NCBI RefSeq assembly: GCF_030816235.1
Contig: NZ_JAUSXT010000001.1
Span: forward strand, 1,364,001-1,428,000
Length of the DNA stretch: 64,000 nucleotides
Source: Microbacterium sp. W4I4
GTDB lineage: Bacteria > Actinomycetota > Actinomycetes > Actinomycetales > Microbacteriaceae
Direction of reading: 5' to 3'
The notes under the pieces were generated by a model. That model did not search any database. It was not told the DNA's origin and saw only the letters and a list, made by a program, of their open reading frames with translations. Both the position numbers and the translations under genes were made by a program. Positions 18,311-27,931 of this stretch are shown here, piece after piece. Positions within the stretch are counted from its first letter, which is position 1. Every line of letters begins with the position of its first letter.

Positions 18311-21300
18311 TCAGGCCCGACGCCGCCGGCGGGTCAGCGCGAGCGCTCCCCCGGCCACCAGCATCAGGGCCAGCGCGAGCGCCGCGTACGGCGTCGCGGC
18401 TCCCGTGGTCGCCAGCGCTCCATCCGGCGCGGTGGATGCCGTGATCCGGATGTCGGTCCAGCCGAGCAGGGCTCCGGATGCCGAGTACACCGCGATCCGG
18501 TGCGCACCGGGCGCAGCATCCTTCGGGATGACGACCGAGATCGCCCCCTGCGCGTCCAGGGCTCCGCCGCCGATCCGCTGCGGTGTGGAGTAGAGCCACA
18601 CCGAGGCGTCCTCACCGGCGAGCTCGGCACCGGCGGTGACCGTCACGCGCTGACCGGGCGCAGCCACGGCCGGATCCACCGTCACACCGGCGCGGTTGGC
18701 GTCGGTCAGGTCGGTGCCGGGCAGCGGGGAGTCATCCCCGCCACCGGGCTCGTCCGTGTCCCCGCCGCCAGGCGTCCCGGCATCCGTACCACCCGGCAGG
18801 CTGCCGACGTGCAGTGCCTCCTTCGCGAAGCCGTCCGCGAACCACCACACCGGGCGGTTTCCGTCGATCGACAGCGTGGCCGGCGCTGTCGCGAAGCCCT
18901 CGTTGTTGATGTCGGCAAGTCCCGCCGGACGGGCGAACTGCGCGATGCCCGGCTGCGCGGTGCCGTTCAGCGTGATCTGTGCGGAGCGGCCCTGGCATCC
19001 GTCGTCGCAGACCGCCCAGAGCACGCCGAGCGCGGAGTCGTAGTCCAGGCCCATCACTCCGGCGAGGCCGGGGGCGATCTCCGCGACCTGCGTCGCGGAG
19101 CCGTCCGCGGCGAGCGCGAAGGCGTACACGTGGCCGTTGTCCTCCATGGCGACGAAGAACAGCCCATCGCCGTGTCCGGCGTAGTCGGCCGGGTCGTAGG
19201 GCGCCTTCGTGCGGTCGTCGAACAGCTTGCCCGCCAACGCGTCGTCCGAGACCCACTCGACGGCCTCGATGCCGAGGTTCGCACCGACGGCGGGCAAGAT
19301 CTCGGTGAGGTCCCACTCCTGCACGGCGATCAGGTCGGCGGCATCCGACTCGGGATCCACCTTGAGCACGACATTGCGGTTCACGCCCTTGACGCTGTTA
19401 TCGCGCTCGGACGCCGCATAGACGAAGCCGTCGTCGTCCACGGTCACGCCCTCGGTGTCGGGTCCGGCCGCACCCGGGTCGTTCGCGTCCTTCTGGTAGC
19501 GGATGCGCTTGCCCTGCTCCCAGCCGGGGATCTGCGCGACCGAGCCGTCAGCCGAGGCCCGCAGCTTCCACAGTCGGCCCTCGCCGTTGTCGATGCCCCA
19601 GAGCACTGCTCCCCCGTCGATCGTCTGCACGTCCAGACCCGAGCTGTCCTCGAGGAACGTGGGCACGGTGTCGAGCGCGCGGACCTCGGCGGAGCCGGGC
19701 CACGGTGCGACGGCGATCTCTCCGGCGCAGACGTTGGCGGCACCCTTGGTGGACTCGGCCGTCACGGCGAACGCCCCGGTGATGTCGGGGCAGCGCCCCC
19801 AGGTGACGGCGGCGTGGTCGGCACCCCAGGCGGTCTCGTCGACCAGCAGATCGCCGTCGAACAGGCGCACCGCGTCGTCCTTGCCCAGCCCGAAGCCGAG
19901 CTGGTCGCGCTCGATCACGAGGTAGCCGCCGGCGGGAATGGTCGTGCCGGTCGAGATCGTGTACGCGTGTGCGTCATCGTCGTCCCTGACGACGATGCCC
20001 GACACGTCGAGCACGGATGCCGTGGGGTTGGCCAGTTCGATCCAGTCGTCCGGCGATCCGCCGTCGGACTCGACCTCGTTGATGCGCACCGGATTGCCGC
20101 AGGCGTTGCGCGCACCCTTGGTCGACACCGCCAGGTCGGCGAAGTCGCCCGTGCCGTCGGCGCAGCGTGCCCAGACGCCTTCGGCGTGGTCGGTGTAGAC
20201 GTGCTCGTCGACGGTCACACCGGTGGCGTTGCGCACGGTCACGGTGTCGCCCTTGCCGAGCCCGAACACGAAATCGCGCGGCTGGTCGAAGACGAACCAG
20301 GCACCCGGCTCGAGGATCGTGCCCGCAGGCAGCGGGGTGGTCTCGTCGGCGTGACCGATCGGATCGCCGTCCATCACGGACCAGCCCGAGATGTCGACGG
20401 CCGTCGAGCCGCTGTTGACGATCTCGACCCAGTCGGTGGCGTCGCCGTTCGACTCGATCTCGTTGATCACGACCTCGGGCAGCACGCAGGAGTTGGCCGC
20501 GCCCGGTGTGGCGTGGGCGAGCACGAACACACCCTGGCCGTCGGGGCAGCGCGCGAGAGTGGCCTCGGTCGAGTCGCCGTCGATCGCGGCGTGCCCGTTC
20601 CACGGGAGCGTGTCATCGATGAGTTCGCCGGCGCGATCGAAGAGGCGGATGCGGTCGGCGCTGCCGATGCCGATCGGGTCGCGGAACGCGGTCTCCACTC
20701 CGCCGACGATTCCGATGCTGGCCTCGTCGACGACCAGGAACGAGCCCGGCTCGATCGTGGCGCCCGAAGGGAACTGCCAGCGGTGGTCGTCGGAGTTGTC
20801 GCGGATCTCGTAGCCCGAGATGTCGAGCGCCTCGGTGCCGGGGTTGACGAACTCCACCCAGTCGGCGGGCTGCGAGTCCACCTCGTTGATGAGGATGGAA
20901 CCCGCGACCGGTGCGACGGAGCAGTCGTTCGCGGCGCCAGGGGTGGCGGTCGTGGCCGGAGCCCAGGCACCCGTGCCGTCGGCGCAGCGGGCCCAGGTGG
21001 ACTGCGGCGCCGTGTTGTCATAGGCGTACTCGTCGACCACGCTCCCGGCGGCGTCGTAGAGGACGACCTGGTCGTTCTTCCCGAGGCCGAAGTCGAAGTC
21101 GACGCCGTTGACGAGCACCAGGAACTCCCCCGGCGCGAGGACCGTACCGGCAGGGACGCCGCCGAAGCGGTCGCGCTTGTCGTCCGAGATCTTCCAGCCG
21201 TCCAGCGACACGGGCGCCGTACCCGCGTTGAAGAGCTCGACCTGATCGGCAAGGCCGGTGGGGATGTCGTCGTAGACGATCTCGTTCAGCGCGATGCCGG

Positions 21301-21415
21301 CGGTGGCGGCGGGGATGGGTTCGACCGCGGATGCGGCGAGGGGCGCGGTGATGACCGCGGCGGCGCTGAGTGCGCACACGGCTGTCATCGCGAGCCGGCG
21401 GGGCAGGCGGGGCAT
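18311..21415 (-). CDS. LAXTG-anchored surface protein with four lamin-tail domains and a beta-propeller
   Basis: A 1034-residue secreted protein. Residues 1-30 are a signal peptide (RRLAMTAVCALSAAAVITAP). Four lamin-tail domains follow, at roughly 38-155, 170-300, 305-425 and 430-550, each opening with an INE-type strand (ALNEIVYDD, ILINEVDSQP, VVINEIESNG, RINEVESDGG) and containing a Trp/Leu-rich GW core. Residues about 570-880 resemble an esterase-like/phytase-like beta-propeller (TEGVTVDDDGFVYAASERD, LGIEAVEWV). A Gly/Asp-rich linker and an Ig-like module precede the C-terminal sorting signal: LATTG near residue 1001, a hydrophobic helix and RRRRRA. LAXTG is the class E sortase motif. The ligand or substrate is unknown. 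Confidence 0.85.
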   Translation of the reverse strand: MPRLPRRLAMTAVCALSAAAVITAPLAASAVEPIPAATAGIALNEIVYDDIPTGLADQVELFNAGTAPVSLDGWKISDDKRDRFGGVPAGTVLAPGEFLVLVNGVDFDFGLGKNDQVVLYDAAGSVVDEYAYDNTAPQSTWARCADGTGAWAPATTATPGAANDCSVAPVAGSILINEVDSQPADWVEFVNPGTEALDISGYEIRDNSDDHRWQFPSGATIEPGSFLVVDEASIGIVGGVETAFRDPIGIGSADRIRLFDRAGELIDDTLPWNGHAAIDGDSTEATLARCPDGQGVFVLAHATPGAANSCVLPEVVINEIESNGDATDWVEIVNSGSTAVDISGWSVMDGDPIGHADETTPLPAGTILEPGAWFVFDQPRDFVFGLGKGDTVTVRNATGVTVDEHVYTDHAEGVWARCADGTGDFADLAVSTKGARNACGNPVRINEVESDGGSPDDWIELANPTASVLDVSGIVVRDDDDAHAYTISTGTTIPAGGYLVIERDQLGFGLGKDDAVRLFDGDLLVDETAWGADHAAVTWGRCPDITGAFAVTAESTKGAANVCAGEIAVAPWPGSAEVRALDTVPTFLEDSSGLDVQTIDGGAVLWGIDNGEGRLWKLRASADGSVAQIPGWEQGKRIRYQKDANDPGAAGPDTEGVTVDDDGFVYAASERDNSVKGVNRNVVLKVDPESDAADLIAVQEWDLTEILPAVGANLGIEAVEWVSDDALAGKLFDDRTKAPYDPADYAGHGDGLFFVAMEDNGHVYAFALAADGSATQVAEIAPGLAGVMGLDYDSALGVLWAVCDDGCQGRSAQITLNGTAQPGIAQFARPAGLADINNEGFATAPATLSIDGNRPVWWFADGFAKEALHVGSLPGGTDAGTPGGGDTDEPGGGDDSPLPGTDLTDANRAGVTVDPAVAAPGQRVTVTAGAELAGEDASVWLYSTPQRIGGGALDAQGAISVVIPKDAAPGAHRIAVYSASGALLGWTDIRITASTAPDGALATTGAATPYAALALALMLVAGGALALTRRRRRA

Positions 21416-21526
21416 GAGACTCCAGGGTCATCGGACGGGTTCCTGCCAGAGAACCGGCTGCGCCTGACGTCCCGACGACGATCGGGTGTCGGTCAGGTGA
21501 ACATCGGGGTGTGCGCCGCCGAGCGG

Positions 21527-22537
21527 TCAGCCGAAGAAGGCCACGCCCAGGTCCGGGTGGTCCACGAAGACGCCGTCGACGCCGGTGTCGGCGATCACCT
21601 GCCACTCGGCCTCGTAGTCGCCGAAGGCGGCCTTGCCTCCGCTCGCGCGGAACGGCGCCGACAGGTACACGTTCTCGGGTCGGCATGTCCAGGTGAAGAC
21701 CTTGAGGCCGCGGGCGTGCGCGTCCGCGACGATCGTGCTGCCCGGCTGCAGCAGCATCCGCTTGTTCACGCTGATCCCGTCCACCTCGCCGCGCAGCCGG
21801 TCCAGGCCGGCCGGCGTGACGGTCGACGAGTAGTCCGGCGCCGCCCGCCCCAGCGTGGAGACGAGGTCGAAGGGCTTGCCGTTCGCCTCGATGAGGTAGA
21901 CGAAGGATGCCGCGATGCCGGTCTCGCGCAGCTGCGCCAGCACCGTGGATTCGAATGCTTCGATCACCAGCGGCAGCTCCCCGTCGGCCCAGCCGCCTGC
22001 CCGCAGGTCGCGTTCGATCAGCGGAACCAGATCGAGGCCGATCGATGCGAAATGGGTGGCGTGCTTGATCTCGAGCACCATGCCGATCTCGCGCCCGTGC
22101 TCGACGGATGCCGCACGCACCATATCGAGCAGATCGATCAGCCTCAGGATGGGCTGGGTGCCGTCGAAGCTCGCGCTGGACGTGCGGATCTTGGGGAGTC
22201 GCTCGCAGGTGCGCAGGGTGGCGAGCTCGTCCCAGGTGAAGTCCTCGGTGAACCAGCCGGTGAGGGGCAGTCCATCTATGGTCTTCGTCGTGCGGCGGTC
22301 GGCGAACTGCGGATGCCGCGCCACATCCGTCGTGCCGGAGATCTCGTTCTCGTGCCGGATGACCAGCACGCCGTCCTTCGTGGCGACGACATCGGGTTCG
22401 ACCGCATCCACCCCCATGGCGAACGCCAATTCGTACGAGGAGCGGCTGTGCTCGGGGCGGTAGCCGGGGGCACCGCGATGCCCGATGACGAGCGGAGATT
22501 TCCTGGGCACGCTTTCAGCGTAAAGCACCCCAGTCAT
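21527..22537 (-). CDS. Glycerophosphodiester phosphodiesterase
   Basis: Hydrolyses glycerophosphodiesters to glycerol-3-phosphate and an alcohol. The 336-residue TIM-barrel protein has the family signature near the N-terminus (VIGHRGAPGYRPEHSRSS, then DAVEPDVVATKDGVLVIRHE) that supplies the catalytic His pair and the metal-binding Glu/Asp. Further core strands are GMVLEIKH and GLKVFTWTCRPENV, and it ends GVDGVFVDHPDLG. No signal peptide is visible, so it is probably cytosolic. The start is the ATG at 22537; the open frame further upstream overlaps the divergent Bax-inhibitor gene. The two start codons are only 61 bases apart, so their promoters overlap. Confidence 0.92.
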   Translation of the reverse strand: MTGVLYAESVPRKSPLVIGHRGAPGYRPEHSRSSYELAFAMGVDAVEPDVVATKDGVLVIRHENEISGTTDVARHPQFADRRTTKTIDGLPLTGWFTEDFTWDELATLRTCERLPKIRTSSASFDGTQPILRLIDLLDMVRAASVEHGREIGMVLEIKHATHFASIGLDLVPLIERDLRAGGWADGELPLVIEAFESTVLAQLRETGIAASFVYLIEANGKPFDLVSTLGRAAPDYSSTVTPAGLDRLRGEVDGISVNKRMLLQPGSTIVADAHARGLKVFTWTCRPENVYLSAPFRASGGKAAFGDYEAEWQVIADTGVDGVFVDHPDLGVAFFG

Positions 22538-22598
22538 AGCTCCGCCGGGTATCTTTGAGGAAAGAGTTGACCGATCCCTCGGGAGCAGAGGCCACACC

Positions 22599-23525
22599 AT
22601 GAGCAACTTCGCATTCAACAACCCCGCGTTCCAGAAGCAGGACCCGCGCAAGGCAGCCACGTATCCGGGCGGCCCGCAGGCCACTCAGTACGCCCCGCCG
22701 CCCGCACAGACCGCGCAGAACGCGGCCGTCGATGCCGCCGCGAACGCCCAGTTCGAGGGCATGTACGCCGCGCCGTCCGCCGGTGCGATCGAGACCGACC
22801 GGATGACGGTCGAGGACACGATCTGGAAGACCGTGTCGCTGTTCGCCGTGCTCCTCGTGACCGCGGTCGTCGGCTGGGTGTGGACGGCATCCACCGTCAC
22901 GATCGACCAGGCCACCGGACAGCTGACCGCTGACCTGACCCCGTGGATCGTCGGCGCACTCGGTGGCTTCGTGCTCGCCATGGTCGTCATCTTCACCTCG
23001 CGCAAGAAGGTCCGTCCTGCTCTGGTCTTCGCGTACGCCGCTTTCGAGGGTCTGTTCGTCGGTGGCATCTCCGCCTACTTCGAGACCATCTGGCCCGGCA
23101 TCGTCATGCAGGCCACCCTCGCGACCGTGGCCGTCGTCGGTGTGACCCTCGCCCTGTTCGCCAGCGGCAAGGTTCGCGCCTCGGCGAAGATGACCAAGAT
23201 CTTCATGATCGCCATGGTCGGCTACCTGGTGTTCTCGCTGCTCAACGTCGTCCTGATGTGGACCAACGTGCTGCCCGGCGAGCTGATGTTCGGCATGCGC
23301 AGTGCCACGATCGCCGGCATCCCGATCGGTCTGATCCTCGGCATCCTCGTCGTCTTCATGGCCGCGTACTCGCTGGTGATGGACTTCGACCAGATCCAGC
23401 AGGGCGTCCGCAACGGCGCTCCCCGCAAGTTCGGCTGGATCGGCGGCTTCGGCATCATGGTCACCGTCGTGTGGCTGTACGTCGAGATCCTGCGCATGAT
23501 CGCCATCCTGCGTGGGAACAACTGA
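22599..23525 (+). CDS. Bax inhibitor-1/YccA family membrane protein
   Basis: A 308-residue protein with a polar N-terminus (MSNFAFNNPAFQKQDPRKAA and an Ala/Gln/Pro-rich stretch to about residue 65) and seven transmembrane helices. Typical BI-1 features are AMVVIFTSRKKVRPALVF, FVGGISAYFE, IVMQATLATVAVV and the last helices with MDFDQIQQGVRNGAP. Members are proton-sensitive calcium leak channels or stress modulators; the bacterial role is uncertain. It is divergent from the phosphodiesterase and is followed by a strong hairpin terminator. Confidence 0.92.
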   Translation: MSNFAFNNPAFQKQDPRKAATYPGGPQATQYAPPPAQTAQNAAVDAAANAQFEGMYAAPSAGAIETDRMTVEDTIWKTVSLFAVLLVTAVVGWVWTASTVTIDQATGQLTADLTPWIVGALGGFVLAMVVIFTSRKKVRPALVFAYAAFEGLFVGGISAYFETIWPGIVMQATLATVAVVGVTLALFASGKVRASAKMTKIFMIAMVGYLVFSLLNVVLMWTNVLPGELMFGMRSATIAGIPIGLILGILVVFMAAYSLVMDFDQIQQGVRNGAPRKFGWIGGFGIMVTVVWLYVEILRMIAILRGNN

Positions 23526-23543
23526 CCCCACCGCCCCCGTTCA

Positions 23544-23575
23544 GAAGGCCGCTCTCCCCCGGGAGGGCGGCCTTC
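23544..23575 (+). terminator. Hairpin terminator after the Bax inhibitor-1 gene
   Basis: A 15-base stem (GAAGGCCGCTCTCCC with GGGAGGGCGGCCTTC, one mismatch) with a 2-base loop, 19 bases after the stop codon. Confidence 0.75.
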
Positions 23576-23702
23576 CGGCGTTCACGGCATCCTTAGCGCA
23601 ATACCCGACGCGCCCGCAAGGTGGTACCGGTCTCCCGCAGGATGGGGCATTCTTGGTGCACACGCGGCAACCCGCCGTGTCGAACAAAGAACGGAGACTC
23701 TC

Positions 23703-23972
23703 ATGGGCTTCCTCGGATTCCTTCTTCTCGGTCTCATCGCCGGAGCGATCGCCAAGCTGATCCTTCCCGGCAAGCAGGGCGGCGGATGGCTGATAACACT
23801 GCTGCTCGGTGTCGTCGGCGCCATCGTCGGCGGATGGATCGGCGGTCTGTTCGGTCTGGACATCTCTGGATTCTTCGACATCGGAACGTGGCTGTGCGCC
23901 ATCGGCGGCTCCATCATCGTTCTCCTGATCTACGGTGCCATCGTCAGCCGACGCAGCGGCTCCAAGGCCTGA
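23703..23972 (+). CDS. GlsB/YeaQ/YmgE family stress-response membrane protein
   Basis: An 89-residue, very hydrophobic protein of the transglycosylase-associated family. It has three transmembrane helices (MGFLGFLLLGLIAGAIAKLI, LLGVVGAIVGGWIGGLFGL, ICAIGGSI-type last helix) with the typical GKQGGGWLITLLLG connection. Members are induced by cell-envelope or general stress, and the name does not imply enzymatic activity. ACGGAG precedes the start. It is monocistronic and ends in a bidirectional terminator. Confidence 0.9.
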   Translation: MGFLGFLLLGLIAGAIAKLILPGKQGGGWLITLLLGVVGAIVGGWIGGLFGLDISGFFDIGTWLCAIGGSIIVLLIYGAIVSRRSGSKA

Positions 23973-23985
23973 CCTCAGGTCTTCA

Positions 23986-24027
23986 CAGAAGAGGCAGGTC
24001 CCCGTTCGCGGGGGCCTGCCTCTTCTG
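23986..24027. terminator. Bidirectional hairpin terminator with a TTCG loop
   Basis: A 19-base stem (CAGAAGAGGCAGGTCCCCG at 23986-24004 with 24009-24027, one G-T pair) closed by a TTCG tetraloop. It lies between the convergent GlsB-type gene and sigma factor and should stop both transcripts. Confidence 0.85.
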
Positions 24028-24042
24028 CGTCTGCTGGTGCGG

Positions 24043-25320
24043 TCAGGGCTGCCGCGCCTTGAGCTCGAGGAGAGCTCGTTCACGCTCGTTGCCGGCGAGC
24101 CGTGCCGCGGTCGCGAACTCGGCGCGCGCCTCGTCGCGACGGCCGAGCCGCAGCAGAAGCTCGCCGCGTGTCGCCGGGAGCAGGTGATAGCCGCGCAGTT
24201 CGCCGGCCATGTCCAGCTGGTCGATGATGCGCAGAGCGGATGCCGGCCCCGTCGCCATCGCGACCGCCGCAGCGCGGTTCAGCTCGATGACGGGCGAGGG
24301 CGTCAGCCTGCCGAGGGCCTCGTACAGCAGCACGATGCGATTCCAGTCGGTGTCGTCGACGGATGCGGCGACGGCATGGCATTCGGCGATCGACGCCTGC
24401 AGCGCGTATCCGCCCCTGCCGCGCCCGAGCGCGTCCACGCGCACCAGTTCGGCACGGCCTCGCGCGATGGCCGCACGGTCCCAGCATGAACGGTCCTGAT
24501 CGGCGAGCAGCACCGGATCGCCGTTGCGGTCGACGCGGGCGGGGAAGCGTGCGGCTGTCAGCTCCATCAGGGCGAGCAGACCGTGCACCTCCGGCTCGCG
24601 GGGCACGAGACCGGAGAGGATGCGGGTCAGCCTCGTCGCCTCGCGCCCGAGATCCGGCCGTATCCAGTCCTCCCCCGCGCTTGCCGTGTGCGCCTCGTTG
24701 AAGATCAGGTACAGCACGCCGAGCACACCGCCGAGCCGCTCCCGGAATTCCTCCCTCGGCGGCAGCTCGAAAGGCGCGTTCGCCGCTCCGAGTGTCTTCT
24801 TGGCCCGCACGATGCGCTGCTGCACCGTGGCCGTGGGAACCAGGAAGGCCCGGGCGATCTCCTCACTGCCGAGACCGCCGACCACGCGCAGCGTCAGCGC
24901 GACCTGCGCCTCGCGCGAGAGCACCGGGTGGCAGGCGATGAAGATCAGGCGCAGCACATCGTCGTCCACGGCATCCGGATCCCACGGCGGCGCATCGGAT
25001 GACGCATCCTGTTCTCGCTCCAGATCGTGGGCGATCGCGGCGATGCGGTCGTCGTACCGCTCACGGCGACGCCAGGCGTCCACGGCCCGGCGCTTCGCGA
25101 CGGCGGTGAGCCAGGCGGCCGGGTTGCGGGGCACCCCGGCATCCGGCCACTGCTCGAGAGCCTCGGCGAGGGCCTCCTGCGCGAGATCCTCCGCAAGCGG
25201 GAAATCGCCGGTCATCCGCGTGAGCGTGGCCACGATCTTCGCCGACTCGATGCGCCACACCGCGGCGACGGCGCGCCCCGCGTTCGCCGCGGGGCCCGCC
25301 GTCGATTCATCCGCGGACAC
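24043..25320 (-). CDS. ECF42-type RNA polymerase sigma factor with C-terminal TPR-like extension
   Basis: A 425-residue sigma factor. Region 2 is near the N-terminus (RIESAKIVATLTRMTGDFPLA, then EDLAQEALAEALEQWP) and region 4 follows (SREAQVALTLRVVGGLGSEE, then FLVPTATVQQRIVRAKKTL). The remaining 230 residues are the helical extension typical of ECF42, with FNEAHTASAG and ELNRAAAVAMATGPASALRI. In this group the extension, not an anti-sigma factor, is thought to control activity. The start is a GTG at 25320, two bases after the YCII stop; the frame continues upstream only as a shadow through the YCII gene. A matching promoter lies ahead of YCII, so the operon is probably self-activated. Confidence 0.9.
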   Translation of the reverse strand: MSADESTAGPAANAGRAVAAVWRIESAKIVATLTRMTGDFPLAEDLAQEALAEALEQWPDAGVPRNPAAWLTAVAKRRAVDAWRRRERYDDRIAAIAHDLEREQDASSDAPPWDPDAVDDDVLRLIFIACHPVLSREAQVALTLRVVGGLGSEEIARAFLVPTATVQQRIVRAKKTLGAANAPFELPPREEFRERLGGVLGVLYLIFNEAHTASAGEDWIRPDLGREATRLTRILSGLVPREPEVHGLLALMELTAARFPARVDRNGDPVLLADQDRSCWDRAAIARGRAELVRVDALGRGRGGYALQASIAECHAVAASVDDTDWNRIVLLYEALGRLTPSPVIELNRAAAVAMATGPASALRIIDQLDMAGELRGYHLLPATRGELLLRLGRRDEARAEFATAARLAGNERERALLELKARQP

Positions 25321-25322
25321 GA

Positions 25323-25748
25323 TCAGCCCTCGGCGCGCTGCGCCTGCTCCTCGCGCCAGCCGGCTTCCTTCTCGATCCACTCGTTGTCGGCCGGGAAATC
25401 CGACATCTCGGTGACGCGGCGCACCTCGAGGAAGGACCCGGGGCCGAGCGGCGCGCGGCCCGCCCATTCGGCGGCCTCCTCGCGCGTGGCGGTCTCGATG
25501 ATCCAGAAGCCGTTGAACAGCTCCTTCGTCTCGCCGTAGGGGCCGTCGGTGACGAGCGGCTTCTCGGCGCTGAAGTCGACGACGAAGCCCTCGGCGGCGT
25601 CGGTCAGCCCCTCGCCCGCCAGCAGCACGCCGGCCTTGATCATCGACTCGTTGTACTTGCCCATGGCCTCGATGACCTGCTCGAAGGGCGTCTCCTCGTA
25701 CGCCTTCACAGCCTCGTCGGTCGCGCGCATGATGAGCATGAACTTCAT
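25323..25748 (-). CDS. YCII (DGPF-domain) protein paired with the ECF42 sigma factor
   Basis: A 141-residue YciI-like protein starting MKFMLIMRATDEAVKAYEE. The family signature appears as VTDGPYGETKELFNGFWIIE, so the usual DGPF reads DGPY here. Such proteins are nearly always encoded beside ECF42 sigma factors and are their main regulatory targets; the enzyme activity is unknown. AAAGGAG sits 6 bases before the start. The gene leads a two-gene operon with the sigma factor. Confidence 0.9.
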   Translation of the reverse strand: MKFMLIMRATDEAVKAYEETPFEQVIEAMGKYNESMIKAGVLLAGEGLTDAAEGFVVDFSAEKPLVTDGPYGETKELFNGFWIIETATREEAAEWAGRAPLGPGSFLEVRRVTEMSDFPADNEWIEKEAGWREEQAQRAEG

Positions 25749-25807
25749 GATGTCTCTCCTTTGTACCTGTGGGTGGAGGGCCGTTTCTCGACCCTTTCAT
25801 TCAAGAC

Positions 25808-25834
25808 GTCGAATGAGAAGACGCCGGATCGACA
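25808..25834 (-). promoter_or_regulatory. Candidate ECF42-dependent promoter
   Basis: On the minus strand TGTCGA (25834-25829), a 17-base spacer, then CGAC (25811-25808), ending 60 bases before the YCII start. From memory, ECF42 promoters have TGTCGA at -35 and CGA/TC at -10. The match in both boxes, spacing and location suggests positive autoregulation of the YCII-sigma operon. Confidence 0.7.
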
Positions 25835-25941
25835 TCACGGCGAGAATCTTCTGAGAATCTTTCCCGCATGCCTCCCCTGCCATGATGGGTGCACGGACGA
25901 AGCGCTGATCGGGGCACCGGCTGTGCGTGAAGGGGCGGACG

Positions 25942-27904
25942 ATGCGGGGAACACGGATGAGGACGATGACCGTCGGGGGTGCTCTGGCGCTGACCATCGG
26001 AATGCTGCTCGGATCCGGCAGCGCGGCGATGGCCGAGACGCCCGTCGATCTGGATCCCGGGTACGTCACCGACCTGTCGGGGGTGCTCACCGACTCCGCG
26101 GAACAGAAGCTGGAGCAGCAGCTCGGCGAACTCGCCGGCGCTGAGGACCGGCCGGAGCTGTACGTGATCCTGGTCCCGGACTTCGAGGACCCGGACAACG
26201 CACTCGCCTGGGCGGACAAGACCGCGGTGCGCAGCAATCTCGCCTCCGACCAGTACCTTCTCGCGATCGCGACCGACGGACGAACCCTGGCCATCTCGGC
26301 CGAGTACGGCGGTGACGGCGTCGACGCCGGCCCGCTCTCGGAATCCCGCATCCTGAAGATCGAGGACCAGCTCGGTGGCGACTATCTGAGCAAGGACGAC
26401 TGGGCCGGTGGCATCGAGTACGTCGGCTACGAGTTCACAAAGGTGCCGTGGCCGTGGTGGGTGTGGGTGCTGGGTGTGGGCGGGCTCGCGCTGATCGTCT
26501 TCATCATCACGAGGATCGTGCTGTTCGTGCGACGTCGTGCCGCACTGGCCGCCGAGCTGCGCACTCTGGAGGGACGGAAGAAGCACGCGGCGCAGCGGCT
26601 CGTGCAGACCGACGAGGCCGTGCGCACCAGCGAGCAGGAGCTCGGATTCGTCACGGCGGAGTTCGGTGAGGAGAGCACAGCCGAGTACGCCGCCGTGCTC
26701 GCGGACTGCCGTTCGAAGCTGCAGGCGGCGTTCCAGCTGCTGGAGAAGCTTCAGGATGCCGTCGAGGACACCCGCGATGACACCAGGGCGTGGACGAAGG
26801 GCATCCTCGACCTCTGCGCGAAGGTCGATCACGCGCTCGAGGATCGCAGGAAGCAGCTCGCCGCGCTGCGCGCCCTCGCGAAGAACTCCGCCGAGACCCT
26901 GGAACGGCTGAAGACCGCCCGTGCGGAGGCGACGCGGACGCAGCAGGATGCCGAGCAGCGCCTTGCGACACTCACCGCAGCCTTCCCGCCCGCCGAACTG
27001 GTCAGTGTGGCCGAGAACCCCCGCGAGATCGCGCAGCGTCTGAGCGACGCGGACGACGAGCTCATCGCACTCGAGGCCGCTGTCCAGGCGCGCAAGCCGC
27101 GTGCGATCGCGGATTCCGTGCACGAGATCGAACGCCTGCTCGCCGAAGCCGGTGACCTGCGCGATGCGATCAGCGCCTACGCGGAGGTGCTGTCGGGCCA
27201 CGCCACGGCATCCCCCGGCTCAGCGCAGTCCCCGGCGACCGTCGAGCAGGCGGAGCGGGCCGTGCGCGCCGCGCAGGCCTCGGTGCAGGGCCGGACCGGT
27301 GGGGTGAGGTCAGCAGCGCTGAGCCGCCTGTACCTGGCGCAGCGCCGGCTCACCGAGGCGAAGTCGGCCACCGACCCCGGTGAGGTGCAGCGTCTCGCCG
27401 CGGCGGCGCTCGCCGCCGCCGGTGAGGTGCAGGCGGTGTCGGCACCGGTCGCGGCGTCCGCTGCGGGATCCGCATCGCGATTCGCCGCCTCCGCCCCGCG
27501 CTGCCGACGACAGCCCGATCATGTACGACTCGCCGTCCGCGTCCGCGTCCGCGTCCGCGTCCAGCCCGCGCTCGTACGCCGATGACGGCCCTTCCACAGG
27601 CGGGAAGGCACTGTGGGGTGCCGTCAGCGGTGGAGTCTTCGGCCTCATCAGCGGCTTCTCGGTGGCCGATGGGAATCCGGGCGCGGTCGTGGTCTTCGTC
27701 CTCATCGGAGTCGCGATCGGCGCCCTGTCCGGCGCGTTCTCGGGCAGCGGCGGCGGATCGTCCTCCGGATGGGGCGGTTCGTCGTACCGGGGCGGATCAT
27801 CGCGATCGTCCTTCAGGAGCTCGTCACGATCCAGTTCGTCGCGGTCCAGCAGCCGATCCGGCGGGAGTCGCTCGTCGGGCCGCTCCGGGGGACGCCGCTT
27901 CTAG
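25942..27904 (+). pseudogene. TPM domain-containing membrane protein, single-base frameshift
   Basis: A secreted/anchored protein. Residues 1-30 are a signal peptide (TMTVGGALALTIGMLLGSGS, cleavage after AMA). Residues about 36-165 are the TPM domain (VTDLSGVLTDSAEQKLEQQL). A transmembrane helix follows near 175-195 (WVWVLGVGGLALIVFIITRI). Long coiled-coil regions run from about 200 to 500. Near residue 517, in a CCCC run at 27494-27497, the frame shifts by one base; the continuation reads AADDSPIMYDSPSASASASA, a Gly-rich hydrophobic region, and a Ser/Gly/Arg tail ending SGRSGGRRF. The span is a multiple of three plus one. With one C removed the protein is about 653 residues with the Ser/Gly-rich end usual in this family, so sequence error is likely. 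AAGGGG precedes the ATG. Confidence 0.8.
27535..27558. repeat. GTCCGC hexamer microsatellite in the TPM gene
   Basis: Four perfect GTCCGC units followed by a partial fifth, encoding an Ala-Ser dipeptide run in the downstream frame of the TPM gene. A six-base repeat would not change the frame by slippage, so it does not itself explain the frameshift 40 bases upstream. Confidence 0.8.
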
Positions 27905-27931
27905 CATCCGCTCCCCCGATGCGCGAGCATC

